Notes: generated by a model from the letters alone, not told the origin. Counted from the stretch's first letter, positions 48,613 to 61,100 are shown. The stretch: 64,000 nucleotides of DNA from Lojkania enalia (GCA_010094045.1 ML986697.1:4596-68595), one strand, 5' to 3'. Translations and numbers: made by a program.

Positions 48613-51495
48613 TTAGAACCCCTCAATCCCCTTTGCCAACTCCCCCAGCTCACTCCCCTTCTTCCCGAACTTATTCCTCCTCCCCACCATACTCCCCCAA
48701 TCATCCTCATCCTCCTCCTTAACTGTCCTATTTTTCAGGATCCCCTTGACCTTCCTCGGTTCCGCACCCCCCGAAGCCTGCGCCTGCAGCGTCTGCGAAG
48801 AAACAGAGCTTACGCCATCCTGCTGACCCCCTGTCACCACGGGGCGGTATCTGGCCGACAGCCCGATATTAGAGCGTTCCGACGGCGCTATCGATGGTGT
48901 ATATCCCGGTCCCGGTCCCAGATGCTGTTGGAAGCCTGACTGCGGAGCGCCAAACTGGCTCGGCGTCGAATAAGGGCGAGGTTGATGGGTTGCAGACGAC
49001 ATTATCGACATCGGACGCTGCTGATTGGCCATGCCGGGATTAAGAAAGCCGTTCTGTTGGAAATGTCCCTGAAAACCTGAATTTTGCTGGGCCATGGACA
49101 TGCGGGGATCTTGCGGGAATTGTTGCTGCTGAGCGATGAGCGTCATCTGCTGAATCTGCATTTGCTGCTGAAGGAGGAGCTGCTGCATCTGCATTAGCTC
49201 ATTCTGCTGATTGTTGGGATAGGCCATGTTCATGCCCATCATAGGCATTTGGCCGCCCATCATCATCTGATTCATCCCCATCCCGCCCATCATTCCCTGC
49301 ATTCCTGGCATGCCCTGCATGGGCATCTGAGGCATCCGCGTCGGGTGTGAGTTGATTGCATTCATCTGTCCACCGAGAGCACCGGTGAAGGGCCCTTGTT
49401 GAGGAGCACCCTTGCTAGAAGCTCCACCAGTGTACTTCTGCTTTGACATGTCTCGTAGGTGAATTTGCTCAACCAACGATGTGTACTGCTGCCCAGGATC
49501 GTGGTAGGGCAACGTCGGTGCGGACATACCTGTAGGCTCACCGACAACAGATGCAGCGCGGTTAAAGCCCATAGATTCGCGAACTGAAGGCCTTACTAAC
49601 CCACCGCCGATAAAAGAAGCGTGTGGGTCCTCGGGGAGGTTTCGAGCAAAAGGCGGCCTATATCCAGATATGCGGGTCCCAGCGGCGCCAGCTGAAGCAG
49701 GACGATCGGGAAGGGTGGGTGTTCCGGTCCGGAAATATGATGGAGTAGCATTTGGAGGAATTGCAGGAGGTTTGTTCTTGTTTGGAAATCCGTGTGCTTG
49801 GAGGATGCCGAGGGGCACATCTTCGTCTGACCATTCATCCGCCTTAGATGATATCTCCGAAGAAAAGCCCATCGAGAGAGGGCCGACCTGGCTCGACGAA
49901 GGATCTGACTCCGTAGGAGCCGTTATCGTTCGCTTTATTTCCATACGTGCCATCGCCTGCTGTTGCCGTTTCCGTTGCGCAATCTGCTCTTGTTGTCTTT
50001 TCTCAATTGCTTCCTCCTCATCCTCATAGTCCTCGCTGTCAGAACTGTCCTCAGGAGGACGTTGGATCTGCTGCTCTTTCTGAGCACGGAATTCGGCCGC
50101 GGTCATTACCCGCCGTGAGGGCTCCCCCGGGACTGTTGGGGGTGGAGGTATAGGTTCCTTGACAACTGGGGGGGCTGGTGCACGCTTCGGAGATTCTTTC
50201 TTTGAAGGAGCAAATAAATTGTCCTCATCATCGTCTGACAGAGGGGAAGTGGACTGAGCATGTAAGGCAGCCTTGGGAGTAGTATTATTTGATGTTGAAC
50301 GGGACGAAAGCGGAGTCTCAAGCGAATGAGCCGAAGACGACGACGTGGAGGCTTGATTTGGCGCCACGGGAGCATTATGCGCTACCGATTTCCGGGCAAT
50401 GACAGACTGTCGAACGAGCCTAGCATCTGCATCCTCGAATGAATTAGAACCTCTAAGCTCCGGGCTATGTGAAGCCACCGGGGTGTATTTGTTTGCATTG
50501 AATTTATGAGGCGGTACGGGCGGTGGAGGGGAATCGTCATCTCGGTCATCGTCTGCGGGCGAGGAAGACATGAGGTGCTCATTAGAACCTCTGCTCTCCC
50601 ATGATTGAAGGGGTGGCTCAACGTCCAATTTCATTGGCTCAATTTGCAGTGGCTCCGCTCGGAAGTCCCGCTTGCCTGCAAGTAATGAGCGTCCCGTAGG
50701 TTGCGAAGTATTAGAATTAGTAGTATAATCCGGAGACTCTCTTCTATCGAGCCCGGCGAACATGTCGTCAAAACCAGAGTTTCCAAAACTGAGATCAGCC
50801 TCGATCTTGGGTGCAATGGCAGTGCTAGCGTAACTTGACGTTGTCATGGCCCGTGCTCGATTACCAGCACCAAAAGAGTCTGCATATGAATTCGAAGGAT
50901 AAGACCAATCATTAGTCTTGGATTTCGGGGGAGGTGGGAGCTGCTTCGTCATCGAGGTCATGGAGAGACTGTTAGGAGAAGAATTATGTTGGGGGATATG
51001 TGGCCGGGGAGGGAGCGTTGCGAACATGTTATCACTCGGGTCCGTGTCTGCAGAGGATGGGAGGGTAGATGTCGAGCCGTAGTGACCGACGTTGTACGGC
51101 CTGTTCGAGGAGAACTGGGTGCCGCTACTCGACTTGCTGTCCCTGTGGTATATCTTAGTCAGAACTGGGGCGCCGCCGCTAGCATCATGGTGTACACACC
51201 GCTTCGAAGAGGAGAGGGAGTCGTCGTCGAAAGACTGATTCCGCGCCTTGTTACCCGAGGAGCCAAAGCCGCTGAATCTGCCAAACTTGCTCCCCTTTGC
51301 GTGTGCCTTCCTCGCGGCTTCCTGCTGTTCCCGCTCTGCCCTCCGCTTCTCAATCTCACTCCGGTCCAGCACCTTGAAGCCACCACTGTCACTTGCAGGC
51401 GCCGGCGGCGACGAGTTCGGCCCCAGCGTGTCGTCCAGGACGTTTCCAGATGACTTGCGTCGCGCGGTAAACATGCCCAGACCCGGTTTACCCAT
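48613..51495 (-). CDS. large low-complexity Q/M-rich protein of unknown function
   Basis: Two exons on the minus strand: 51200-51495 and 48613-51142, giving 941 residues. The ATG at 51495 has a strong fungal context (GCCATGG). The 57-nt intron (GTGTGT...CTGAC...CAG) keeps frame if retained. Order: basic N-terminus (MGKPGLGMFTARRKSSGN), a charged helix (EIEKRRAEREQQEAARKAHA), long Ser/Pro-rich disorder with PPPPVPP-type proline runs, an acidic and coiled-coil-like part (SDSEDYEDEEEAIEKRQQEQ), a Met/Gly-rich run (MQGMPGMQGMMGGMG), a Gln-rich stretch (MQMQQLLLQQQMQIQQM), and a C-terminus with KGILKNRTVKEEDEDDWGSM. I do not recognise the family. Proline runs suggest SH3 or EVH1 partners, and the Q/M-rich part could mediate self-association; both are inference. 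Confidence 0.8.
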   Translation of the reverse strand: MGKPGLGMFTARRKSSGNVLDDTLGPNSSPPAPASDSGGFKVLDRSEIEKRRAEREQQEAARKAHAKGSKFGRFSGFGSSGNKARNQSFDDDSLSSSKRCVHHDASGGAPVLTKIYHRDSKSSSGTQFSSNRPYNVGHYGSTSTLPSSADTDPSDNMFATLPPRPHIPQHNSSPNSLSMTSMTKQLPPPPKSKTNDWSYPSNSYADSFGAGNRARAMTTSSYASTAIAPKIEADLSFGNSGFDDMFAGLDRRESPDYTTNSNTSQPTGRSLLAGKRDFRAEPLQIEPMKLDVEPPLQSWESRGSNEHLMSSSPADDDRDDDSPPPPVPPHKFNANKYTPVASHSPELRGSNSFEDADARLVRQSVIARKSVAHNAPVAPNQASTSSSSAHSLETPLSSRSTSNNTTPKAALHAQSTSPLSDDDEDNLFAPSKKESPKRAPAPPVVKEPIPPPPTVPGEPSRRVMTAAEFRAQKEQQIQRPPEDSSDSEDYEDEEEAIEKRQQEQIAQRKRQQQAMARMEIKRTITAPTESDPSSSQVGPLSMGFSSEISSKADEWSDEDVPLGILQAHGFPNKNKPPAIPPNATPSYFRTGTPTLPDRPASAGAAGTRISGYRPPFARNLPEDPHASFIGGGLVRPSVRESMGFNRAASVVGEPTGMSAPTLPYHDPGQQYTSLVEQIHLRDMSKQKYTGGASSKGAPQQGPFTGALGGQMNAINSHPTRMPQMPMQGMPGMQGMMGGMGMNQMMMGGQMPMMGMNMAYPNNQQNELMQMQQLLLQQQMQIQQMTLIAQQQQFPQDPRMSMAQQNSGFQGHFQQNGFLNPGMANQQRPMSIMSSATHQPRPYSTPSQFGAPQSGFQQHLGPGPGYTPSIAPSERSNIGLSARYRPVVTGGQQDGVSSVSSQTLQAQASGGAEPRKVKGILKNRTVKEEDEDDWGSMVGRRNKFGKKGSELGELAKGIEGF

Positions 51496-51888
51496 GGCGA
51501 TGTTCACTCAACGCAGTCCGCAATTGTCAACAAAGGTTTGCCCCTAAGTCGGAGCCGGGTTACGAGGAAATGTGGAAGCCCATACAGGAGCGAGAGACGG
51601 GGAAGTCAAGACGACGGGGAGCAATCGATTGCGTAGCTGCCCGATGTGCCACTACGGCAAGAACGAACGGAAAGCAATTAACGAAGGACGTGAAGGGAGC
51701 TGAATCTGCTCAATAATGCCAATAATTAGCGAAAGGGCTTGTCCCATGAAAAGCGAGGGCTAGCTTCGGCGGAGCCGGCAGGAGCCTGCCGAGCAGGTAG
51801 ACACAGAAGCAGTATACGGCAGTGTGTGGAGAAGGGGCGACCAGGCGAGATCTCACAAGCGGAGTTTCCGCTTTCGACCTCAACCTCG

Positions 51889-51922
51889 CCGGTCTCGCTG
51901 GTCTCGCTGGTCTCGCTGGCCT
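51889..51922 (+). repeat. 9-bp tandem repeat (GGTCTCGCT)n
   Basis: Three to four near-perfect copies of GGTCTCGCT lie in the upstream region of the Q/M-rich gene. This is a small minisatellite with no coding evidence. Confidence 0.75.
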
Positions 51923-52225
51923 CCGGGTGACGTTGAGCCTGTCGATCGCATCGAGGGGGTTGGATGCACGACGCGCGTTAGCTATCCCGCGGTCGTCTCG
52001 CAGCAGCGGGAGCTTCCCGGGGCGCAATTGAGGCCGCTGGGGAGCGCGTCGCAGCAGGCGTCGAGGGGTTGCAGCGTCGACGGTCGTCCTCCAAGGAGGC
52101 ACCCCGCGGTTTGGGCTGGTGTGCAATGGAGCGTGGCAACGAAGGAACAGGAGCTACTCACCGGCAGACAAAAAAAGCCCGCAGCTATCCCTGGGTGTAC
52201 GGCGAATCCAGTATTGCACAAGACA

Positions 52226-52264
52226 GCACTAGCACCAGCACCAGCACCAGCACCAGCGCCAGCA
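52226..52264 (+). repeat. 6-bp microsatellite (AGCACC)n
   Basis: About six copies of AGCACC with two variant units. It would give alternating Ser-Thr or Ala-Gly if translated, but no gene model supports translation. Confidence 0.75.
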
Positions 52265-55200
52265 GCGTCGTCGAACGAAGGACTGAGGTCAGGGTCGGCG
52301 CGAAGATGAGGGCGAGGGCTAGAGAGGAGTTGGGGCGGCGGAAGGAGAAGGAAGTGGATGAGCACGGGCAAAAAGTTGACGTTGTCGCGGCATAGGATAG
52401 GGAGATGGCGTCCGATGATGTTCCTCGCCAAACCACCCGCTTGCGAGAGGATCTACCGATGCAATATTGTCACTCCGTTGCCGTTTATTGACAAAGGCCC
52501 GGTAGCGTGGCAGGGCCCGCCTGTAAGTGATGGTCCGGATGATGTATGTATTGTATACTTTATTCCAAGTACGTTGGTACTATGGTAGGAAGCCCGTGGC
52601 ATGTGCTGGGGCGGTCGCTGTTTTTGTTGTCCCCCGCCGCGTGCGGCTAGACAGGAGGCAACTATGCAACTACTCTCTTTACGAATGCATCTAGTCTCCG
52701 GCCGCAACTCCTGTAGTGCTGCCACCGCCGTGGCTTGGCTCTGTAGGTAAGCTCCTATGGACGCCACCCATGCTGAGCAGTGGACCGTGGGTCGAGGGAG
52801 AGCTTCCAAACTTAGCCCGTCCAAGCTCGGCAGCCCCCCAGGCACGCCATCCGCCTATTAAAAAAAAAAGTGCTGACCAACGACGCTGGACGGCACTGCG
52901 CACCTGAAGACAACGAAACATGTAGAAATATCTACACAGCGTGAGCCCAGCTCATCGCCGCCTGCTGCGCCAGCCATGGCGAGACCTCCGTCCTCGGCAG
53001 ATGTTTCAGGGCCGCCCTCAACTCAGCAGTGCTTGTTCTAGGGCAAGGCCTTCCAGGCGCGCTTCGAAGGCGAAGAGGAGGCCGGAGGGGAGTCCGCTGA
53101 TGCTACCACATACATTTTGCAGTGGGGCGCGGATGTGCGATCTTGACAGCGGGCCCCCGAATTATCTTCTCTAGCGGCTCTGTGCTTCAGGGCGTACAGG
53201 AGCAAAGGAGCCGGGCGTGCTAACACGACTGGCTAGAATCAAAGCACCACGCCTGCAATAAATGGGCAAACAGGGCAGGCTAGGTCGGCGCGATCACAGG
53301 GGGTTCATCGAAACCGTGATGGCATGGACCCGGCGAATCCAGGCTGGCCTTTCCGATCCTGGATCCGGACTCAGGCCCACAGGGGAACATTCTTTGCGCG
53401 TGCCGGCGGCGTTTCGGTAACCCCTCCAGCCACCGTTGCGCCTCATCCCAGCCTCATCCCACTCCGAATCCATCATCACCATTGACCGCATACCCTCATC
53501 TGTCTAAGGGCCTGCTCCAAAAGGCGGACGAACGCTTCTGCTGCGGCCGCGAATTTACTACTCGTTGACTTTCACTGCATCTACAGCCCAGATATCGCGC
53601 GAGACGGAAGCTCGAAGTAGGCCGTGCAAACCAATCGACCCCTCGAGAAACGCATCGGTGGCTTCGCCAATGTTGGCTTGTACTGCAAGCACTGACCCTT
53701 GACCACATGTAGTTGTGTCTCCCCTAACTGGTGCATGTGTCTACGGCGCGGTGGAGCCAGCCTCGTGGATCTCGCTGACGGGACGGAAAACACCGTTTCC
53801 TAGCGGCAGGGGAGACGCTTCCAGCCTCGTGCCGTGAACATGTCTGGGAAAATGGAGATGTCAACATCGACGAAGAATTCAAGAACCATTGCAGTACGAT
53901 CGATATGTAGACGCCGGAAAGGGTATTGTGAATCCTCTCTCAACAGCCAAGAATGTGCACCTACTGCTCTATCTGCATCACCCCGAGAGTAGAGGTTCTG
54001 GTGGTTGGATCTTCGTTTGTCGCTGTACCACCTCTCGGGCTCCCCAGTCGCTCCGACGCATGTACTTTCGTTTAGACCCAGCAAAAGCCCGGTCCTATTT
54101 ACAGTCGTACAGATGACGCCGTCCACATTAGCTTACCCGCCCCTCACTTGTACCCCTCTTGTTCGCTTGATCCAACCTCTTCTTTCAAACACACCTCCTC
54201 TTTCAAGACTGGAACGCGTAATCTAGCGCTGCATTGCCCGCCTTCTCATTGTTTTATGTGTCCCAACATGCAGATCGAGACCGTTATCAATCCGTGCGAG
54301 AGGGGCCGCTCACGAGAAATTTCTTCAGTGATGTTAACGATAAGTCGGACGTCTACATCGGAGTATCACCGGTACGCGTCGGTACATAACAACCATTCTA
54401 AGATGCGAGATCTAGATGCATGTTTCAGATTAGGGTGTTACCCGCATGCATCCCATTGGTTCTCCTGTAAACAAGATTGGTCGATCCCTTGATTGTTATT
54501 CGACTTGGTGGTGTTCCCAAAGTGCCAGTAAGGATGTGATACTATCAACGAGGTTCCTGATCGCCTACACCTCCTAACTGCATCCTGTCCTTGTTTCCAT
54601 CTCTTCCACCGTTTCCTAGCAGTTACCCGAATTCTCCCTTTTATTCACGTGACTCAGCCCTTCACTCTTTCGATCAGTGCCATCATACATAAAGATCCAA
54701 TGTTTCCATCTCTTTCATACTCTCAACTGCCAATATCTGTGGTCGCGTTTCCTAGGCCTTACAATCGTCTTCCGATCTTTCGTTTGTTCTAGCGGCTACT
54801 AGGTTCCATTTACCTTCGGTTATGTCTCCTGCCAAGAACGCTGCCTAAGGCATATTTTCCCTCACTCGCGTGTTCTAGTTAACGGCATAATTATGGCTAG
54901 ATTCATACGAATCTTTGAGGACTTGTTTGCGTCCGGGACTGCGACTTCTGGCCCGCTATTCTAAACTGAATTCCCTGACATGGACTCGCAGACAGAAGTG
55001 GGATAAGATACATGTGAGCGTTTTCTAGGGCATTTAGTAAATATATTGAGGTTGGGACTTGGCTTGAATCCTGACCAGCTGAGACGCAATCCCTCTTTGT
55101 AAGCCTGTATGTCAAATTCTCAAGGGGTATATGGGACCGGAGTAGACGAAAGAGGGCAAGCACTGCTTCGGTGCTGCGAGAAAGTCAAGGGCCTTTGAAT

Positions 55201-56722
55201 GCGTTTCAAGACGCGAGTCTGCTTGCTTGAGCGCCCGATGCTGTAGAATGCCGGAGCGCGAGGAAGTTGGGGTGGAGGAGAAAGGTGCGCGTCTCGACTC
55301 ACCTGGTGGCTCCATGTACTGTAGCTTTCCTGTCGCTTCATATTGTTAGTGCGAAGCTTGGAATCCACCGAATGGACTAAGGGAATCGACGGAGCACAGA
55401 CTTACAGACCCAAGAACTTAATACTCAAGATCCATGTTCTTCAACTTGTAGTGAAGTTCCTCGCCGAGTGATGTTGATGTGTGGGCTTAGTTCTGTAGCT
55501 GATTTCGTAGTTATCACGATGCTAAAACCGGAAAGTACTGAGTCCTAACGCACCTACCTAGCCTAGATGCATGCTCATGTAACAACGTACAGAAACGAAA
55601 CCCTTCAGCTACGTTTACATATGGCGTTAATTGCTAGGTGAGTCGGCCCATTGCTTATCGGGTTTATAAAGAATTTCATGCTTTTGGTCTCTCGTTTCTA
55701 TTTTATGCCTCGCTGTACTGCCTATGTATATTCACCAACTCCCTAGCCCCAACCACGGGTCCAATAACGGGGCTTAATGAAGATCGATACTCTCTTAATC
55801 ATCGGCTAGATCATCACTACATATTACCTTTGTAACAACACGATCTTTATACCCCTACAGATTCTTTTTGATCGGGACCCCCAATTGTTTCATTCTGCTA
55901 GTAACGCTCTAGCAGTCATGGTGATATACGTCAAGTGTTCAATCCTCGCAAGGGCGGTGCGGTGCAGTGCAAGTAGAAGGCCTCCAGACCGTCCCATCAA
56001 TCCCTACATCCATTCTAGTGCCGTCCACCACATCACTGCGAACATCCATTTGCAAAACCCCTCGAGCATGTATAAGACGCTAGATAGCGGATTATTCGAC
56101 GTCTTAAGGCTTCGCTATAGAAAATGGTACAGATAATACTAGAACCTTTGCAACTTTTTTGTACGGTAAGACAAGGACGTTAAAATTTGAATAGCGAGAT
56201 AAATGGAGGTTACAGTGCTATGCTGTAGTATTGTGGTGTGGATCATGGCGTACTTTAGTTGGGGGAAGCATATATCGAGAACCAGCATGTACTGATCAAG
56301 ACCTCAGGATGGGTTGTGGGATGGATGGGTGTCTTGTAACGAATACGAATGAGAAGGAATAGAGATGGGTTTGGGTTGTAGCCCTTGGAGATTTTTGTAG
56401 TGCATTCAATATGCTATAGCCCATTCAATCCTAGTACTTTGTTCTTTTCAAATAGAAATTAAATTCGTTTCTTGGAGGTCAATTTTGTACTCTTTCGACG
56501 ACATGCCAGGTTATAGGTCTGGCCACACTATTCTGTTGCCAAGATCGAAAGTAGAACGTTAACACTAGGGCATAGTGTTTAGAAGGACACCAATCTCGAA
56601 TCAGAGTGCGGGGAAAGGGGGTATATTAATTTTCCATAGCATCACACCCATGAACGTACATCTATACAAAACACCACATCACATCCTTGACCTTCTCGAC
56701 ACTTCTCTTCCGAAAGACCCTC

Positions 56723-57763
56723 TCACCTTTCAATCTTCCCGTCCCGATCTAGCAACTCTCTCGCTGCAATGACTTCGGCCTCGTCATACCCTTGCCAACC
56801 CTTCTTTCCGGAGCCGTGCTGCCGGACGATCTCTGCAAGTTTGTTTGTTGCGAGTTCTTCGAGCTTCTTGACTGTTTCAAGTCTTGGAAGCGGAACTTCG
56901 TCGTCTTCATTGTTATTCCGTTTTGAGGGGGCATCCGAGGAGAGGATAGGAATGAGATCCTTCGCAATAAGTTTCAGGCCATAATAACCTCGAAGGTATG
57001 ATTCGTTAAGCTCGATTGAGCGCGCAAAATGCTTCAATGCTAGCGTAAGAGCCGAGAGTTGCGGAAGAGACAAGGATCGCGAAGAGAGGTAGTGTACGGT
57101 TGCTAGTTGCGCGTGTGCCTATCATTCTGGTCAGCGTACAGTTCTATATTCAGTGCTCCAGTCACGTATTTTACTCACAGTCCAAGCATTCGGTATAATA
57201 AGTAGCACTTCCTCCATAGCAAACACCGCCTGCCCCCAAGCCCCTACCTTCACATACAATTCACTTAGCTCGGCCCAGCCTTCAGCATCCGTAGGGCTGT
57301 TTTCCAACAGTACTGTCAATGCGATGATAGCGTCTTGTATCCGGCCCAGGCTCTTGAGCACTGCGACTCGTCGCTTTCGTATTGCGAAATTTGAGGGATC
57401 TTCTTTAAGAATATCTTCATACTTTTTGAAGATAGTTTCAAGCTCTTTGTCTGATTTCGCTGTGCCTTCTTCGTATATACCGCGGAGGGTGATTATGCGG
57501 GGGTTAGAGGCACCGAAGCGGGTGGTTAGTCGGTCGAGAAGTGCGCGCGCAGCCTTGTCATCGCCTGTTCGGAGAGCACTAAGGAGAAGGTTTTCGTGAA
57601 TCGTCCAGGTTTCGGGTGTCTCGGCGTTGAAAAGGAGAGATAACGGCCATGGGAGCGAGGAAGTCGGTGACGATGCGATGATTGGGGGTGCTCTCTGTGA
57701 TAGTTGGAGGGCGACGGGCGGCGGAATAGAGGACGGCGGAGTGAGAAGATTTGCTTGTGTCAT
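56723..57763 (-). CDS. EMC2: ER membrane protein complex subunit 2 (EMC2)
   Basis: Two exons on the minus strand, 57179-57763 and 56723-57118, with a 60-nt intron (GTGAGT...GATAG), giving 326 residues. EMC2 is the cytosolic TPR scaffold of the ER membrane protein complex, which inserts tail-anchored and multi-pass proteins. TPR-like helices run through the protein: TWTIHENLLLSALRTGDDKA, KYEDILKEDPSNFAIRKRRV, WAELSELYVKVGAWGQAVFA, then LKHFARSIELNESYLRGYYG after the splice. The C-terminal block (KLEELATNKLAEIV) is typical of the fungal family, and the length fits. It is divergent from AP-3 delta with a 388-bp gap. Confidence 0.9.
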
Positions 57764-58151
57764 CGTATACTTATCTCACCAGAAAACGAGAAAGGAGAAT
57801 GAGGCTTCGATTATTGAGGGAGAAAGTGCGGAAGCTACTACGGTGTATCAAGGAAGTTAGAGCAGTGAGGTTGACATGGTCCCGGCTTCGTCGGAGAAAC
57901 TTAGCTCCGGCGGGCAGCTTGTGTGCACGTCAACACTCACTACGGGAAGCTGTACACCCCACTTTCGGTATCTTCGCCACATTCTGGCTATTCCGGTCAG
58001 ATGAAGAGCTCTGCTTAAATATTTCTCCTATGGGAATTATATTTCGGTGATCATGCCCGCTGGCTCCTACCCCTACCGTCCACCCAGTCTTCCAATTGTA
58101 ACAGTATACCCTGGCAGACTGCTGAGGGAGAGGACTTGAGAAGCTGCAAAC
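57764..58151. promoter_or_regulatory. shared promoter of EMC2 and AP-3 delta
   Basis: A 388-bp region between divergent starts, with C/T-rich stretches on the plus strand near 58060-58100. No specific factor site is recognised. Confidence 0.4.
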
Positions 58152-61100
58152 ATGTATGGTAACTTCATGCATTCCCTCCATTCAATCTACATTGTTTCTC
58201 CCCCTCCCCTCAACCCCCTTTGGATGCTCCCTCAGCTTCTTTAACGTCTTCTAGGTTCGAGAAATCCCTCTACGACCTCATCCGGGGCCTGCGGACCCAT
58301 AAAGGTACTGAACAAGAGTATATCCAGTCCAGCCTGAAAGAATGTCGACAAGAGATCCGGTCGAACGACATGGACTTGAAGTCTACCGCCCTCATGAAGC
58401 TCACATACCTCGAAATGTTCGGGCACGACATGTCCTGGGCATCTTTCAATGTTCTGGAAGTTATGAGCAGTCCAAAATACAGGCATAAAAGGACAGGGTA
58501 TCTTGCAGCCGTGCAGAGTTTTAGACGGGATACAGAGGTTCTGATGTTGGCCGAGAATCAGCTGAAGAAGGACATATGTAGCCCGACACCTACGGTTATT
58601 AGTCTGCCGTTGGGCGCAGTGCCACATGTTGTGAATCCCGGGATGGCGAACTCGATACTTGGGGACCTAATACCGCGATTGACGCATTCCCATCCCGCTA
58701 TTCGGAAGAAAACAGTCGTTACGCTATATAGGCTTGCCCTGGTCTATCCTGAGACCTTGAGACCTGCATGGCCTAAAATCAAAGACAGATTGCTCGATGA
58801 TAATGAGGATCCGAGCGTGACGGCCGCAATTGTGAATGTAGTTTGCGAACTGGGATGGAGAAGACCGCAGGATTTTCTACCATTGGCTCCAAGATTGTTT
58901 GATCTTCTGGTTGAAGGGAAGAATAACTGGATGGCTATTAAGTTGATAAAGCTTGTACGTGGTAAAGCTTTTACTAGGACAATATGGCTGACAATTACAG
59001 TTTGCGACCCTAACACCTCTCGAGCCGAGATTAATCAAGAAGCTACTTCCGCCTTTAACGAAGCTCATAAGGGAGACAACCGCTATGTCTCTTTTATATG
59101 AGTGCATTAACGGCATCATTGAAGGCGGTATCTTGGAGGCTGTCGAGGGTACCACGGAGGGCGAAGAGGTTGCGCGATTGTGCGTTGGCAAGCTGAGGGG
59201 CATGATGATTATTGAAGGTGATGCGAACTGTAAGCGATTCTTTCTATTTTTATTTAGCCTTCGTTTTAATACTTGTGTAGTAAAATACGTAGCATTGCTT
59301 GCATTCGATAAGATAGTGCGCTCCCACCCGCATCTCGTATCCCAGCAGCAAGACGTAATCCTAGAATGCATCGATGATCCCGACATTTCAATACGAACTT
59401 GTGCCTTGGATCTGGTAGTTGGAATGGTCAATAGCGAGAACTTGATAGCTATTGTCGGCCGTCTCATGCGGCAACTCCGAAATGCACCTGTAGCTTCCTC
59501 AGCGGACGATCCCGCAAATGATCGAGGAAGAAACGTTGGCGTGGTTCCATACGCGGAATCTGATGACTCTGATGCCGAAGAATCGCTTCGACCAGCAGAG
59601 AAGAGATCAAATCAACCTCCCCCGCTTCCCGAGGATTATCGCATAAATGTGATTCGACGGATACTAGAGATGTGCTCTCGCGATACGTATGCCAACATCA
59701 CCGACTTCGAATGGTATATCGATGTGCTGGCCCAGCTCGTTCGTGTTTCTCCTTCCACAAAGTTTGCTACTGCTACGGATGAAGGCAAGGATAATCATCC
59801 TGATGATGTGGGTTACGCAATTGGTTGCGAGTTACAGAACGTTGCAGTACGAGTCAGAAGTGTGCGACCAGAAGTCGTTGCTGCTGCTCAGTCACTCGTC
59901 TTAGTCGACCAGAGAGATAAGATGTTCCCAGCATCCGGCAACGGAGGGCAAGGTGTACTAGAGTATGCTGGCTGGCTGGTTGGAGAATATGCAAATTTTC
60001 TCGCCAAACCCGAGTCCATCATGACCTCACTCCTGCACTCGACCTCCCTGCAACTTCCGCCTAAAACTCTGGCGGTATTCCTACAAGCCATCCCAAAGAT
60101 TTTTGCTAGCATGTCTGGCAATGAACAGATATCCTGGACGCCTGAACGCAAAACATTCATGTCTCTTCTTATGGCTCGAATAATACACTTCCTAGAGCCC
60201 CTATCTACTCACCCCAGTCTCGAAGTTCAGGAGCGTGCAGTCGAATATTTAGAACTCATGCGCCTAGCTGCAGAAGCCGCATCCGGCACAGCCACAGGCG
60301 CCGCCTACGATGAATTCACCGAACCTCCATTACTCCTTACCCAGGCAATACCCGCACTTTTCTCTAGTGCAGAACTTAACCCCGTAGCCTCTAGTGCCCA
60401 GCGCAAAGTCCCACTACCAGAAGATCTTGATCTTGATACCCCTATAAATTTGCATCTCAACGCTCTCCTCGCCGAAGCCGAACTCTCAGACTTTGAAATG
60501 GACGACGACGACGTCTATGCCGCATACACCTCTCCCGTAACATCCTACACTTCCACAGAGACAACGTCCATGTCCGCAGCCGAGCGCCTCGATGCGCCAC
60601 ACAAGGAACCTACTTCCTACCAGAACGCCGTCGAGGAAGAGTACTTGGACCCGGATATCATAGCTCGCAGAAAAGCAGAGCGGAGAGAGCGGTATAAAGA
60701 TGATCCATTCTACATTGACCCGGAAGGTCAACAGGGATCTGGTGCGGTTACCCCGCTTGGCAGTATTGTGAGGGCGGGCAACGAGGAGCTGGATATTGAT
60801 GCTATTCCGATCATGCAGCTTGAGCTCGAGAGCAAGGGCTCGGGCAGTGAAGAGGTTGCACGGGCGCGAAGTCCGAGGAGAGTGCCAAGAAGAGTTGAGA
60901 TTGTTGGGGATGAAACACTTGGGGCGCCGGATACGGATTCATTGAGGGAGGATATTGTGCCGCCTAGAGCTGCGTTTAGTAAGGGGAAGAAGAGCTTGCT
61001 CGAGGTGGATAGCTCAGGGTTGGGGAATCTGAGTCTAAGTGACGAAGACATGGGCGGTGGGAATAGGCGGATGAGCCAATTAGATATCGAGCGGAGAGAA

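Larger units (their letters stand above)
51496..56722. other. 5.2-kb interval without a recognisable gene
   Basis: This interval contains the promoter of the Q/M-rich gene (51.5-52.4 kb, GC-rich) and then about 4 kb with only short, overlapping, unrelated frames on both strands. A CACGTG is at 54646-54651. Composition is normal, not RIP-like, and pyrimidine-rich stretches near 54130-54210 and 54590-54730 resemble fungal 5' leaders. It may hold long 5' UTRs or a non-coding RNA; nothing in the sequence proves either. Confidence 0.45.

Noticed and set aside
48574..48939. 121-codon proline-rich plus-strand frame
   Set aside because: It is antisense to the Q/M-rich gene, and its composition follows from that gene's codons.
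51982..52431. 149-codon minus-strand frame with an (AG)n run
   Set aside because: The run is the AGCACC microsatellite read on the other strand; the frame has no domain and several overlapping competitors.
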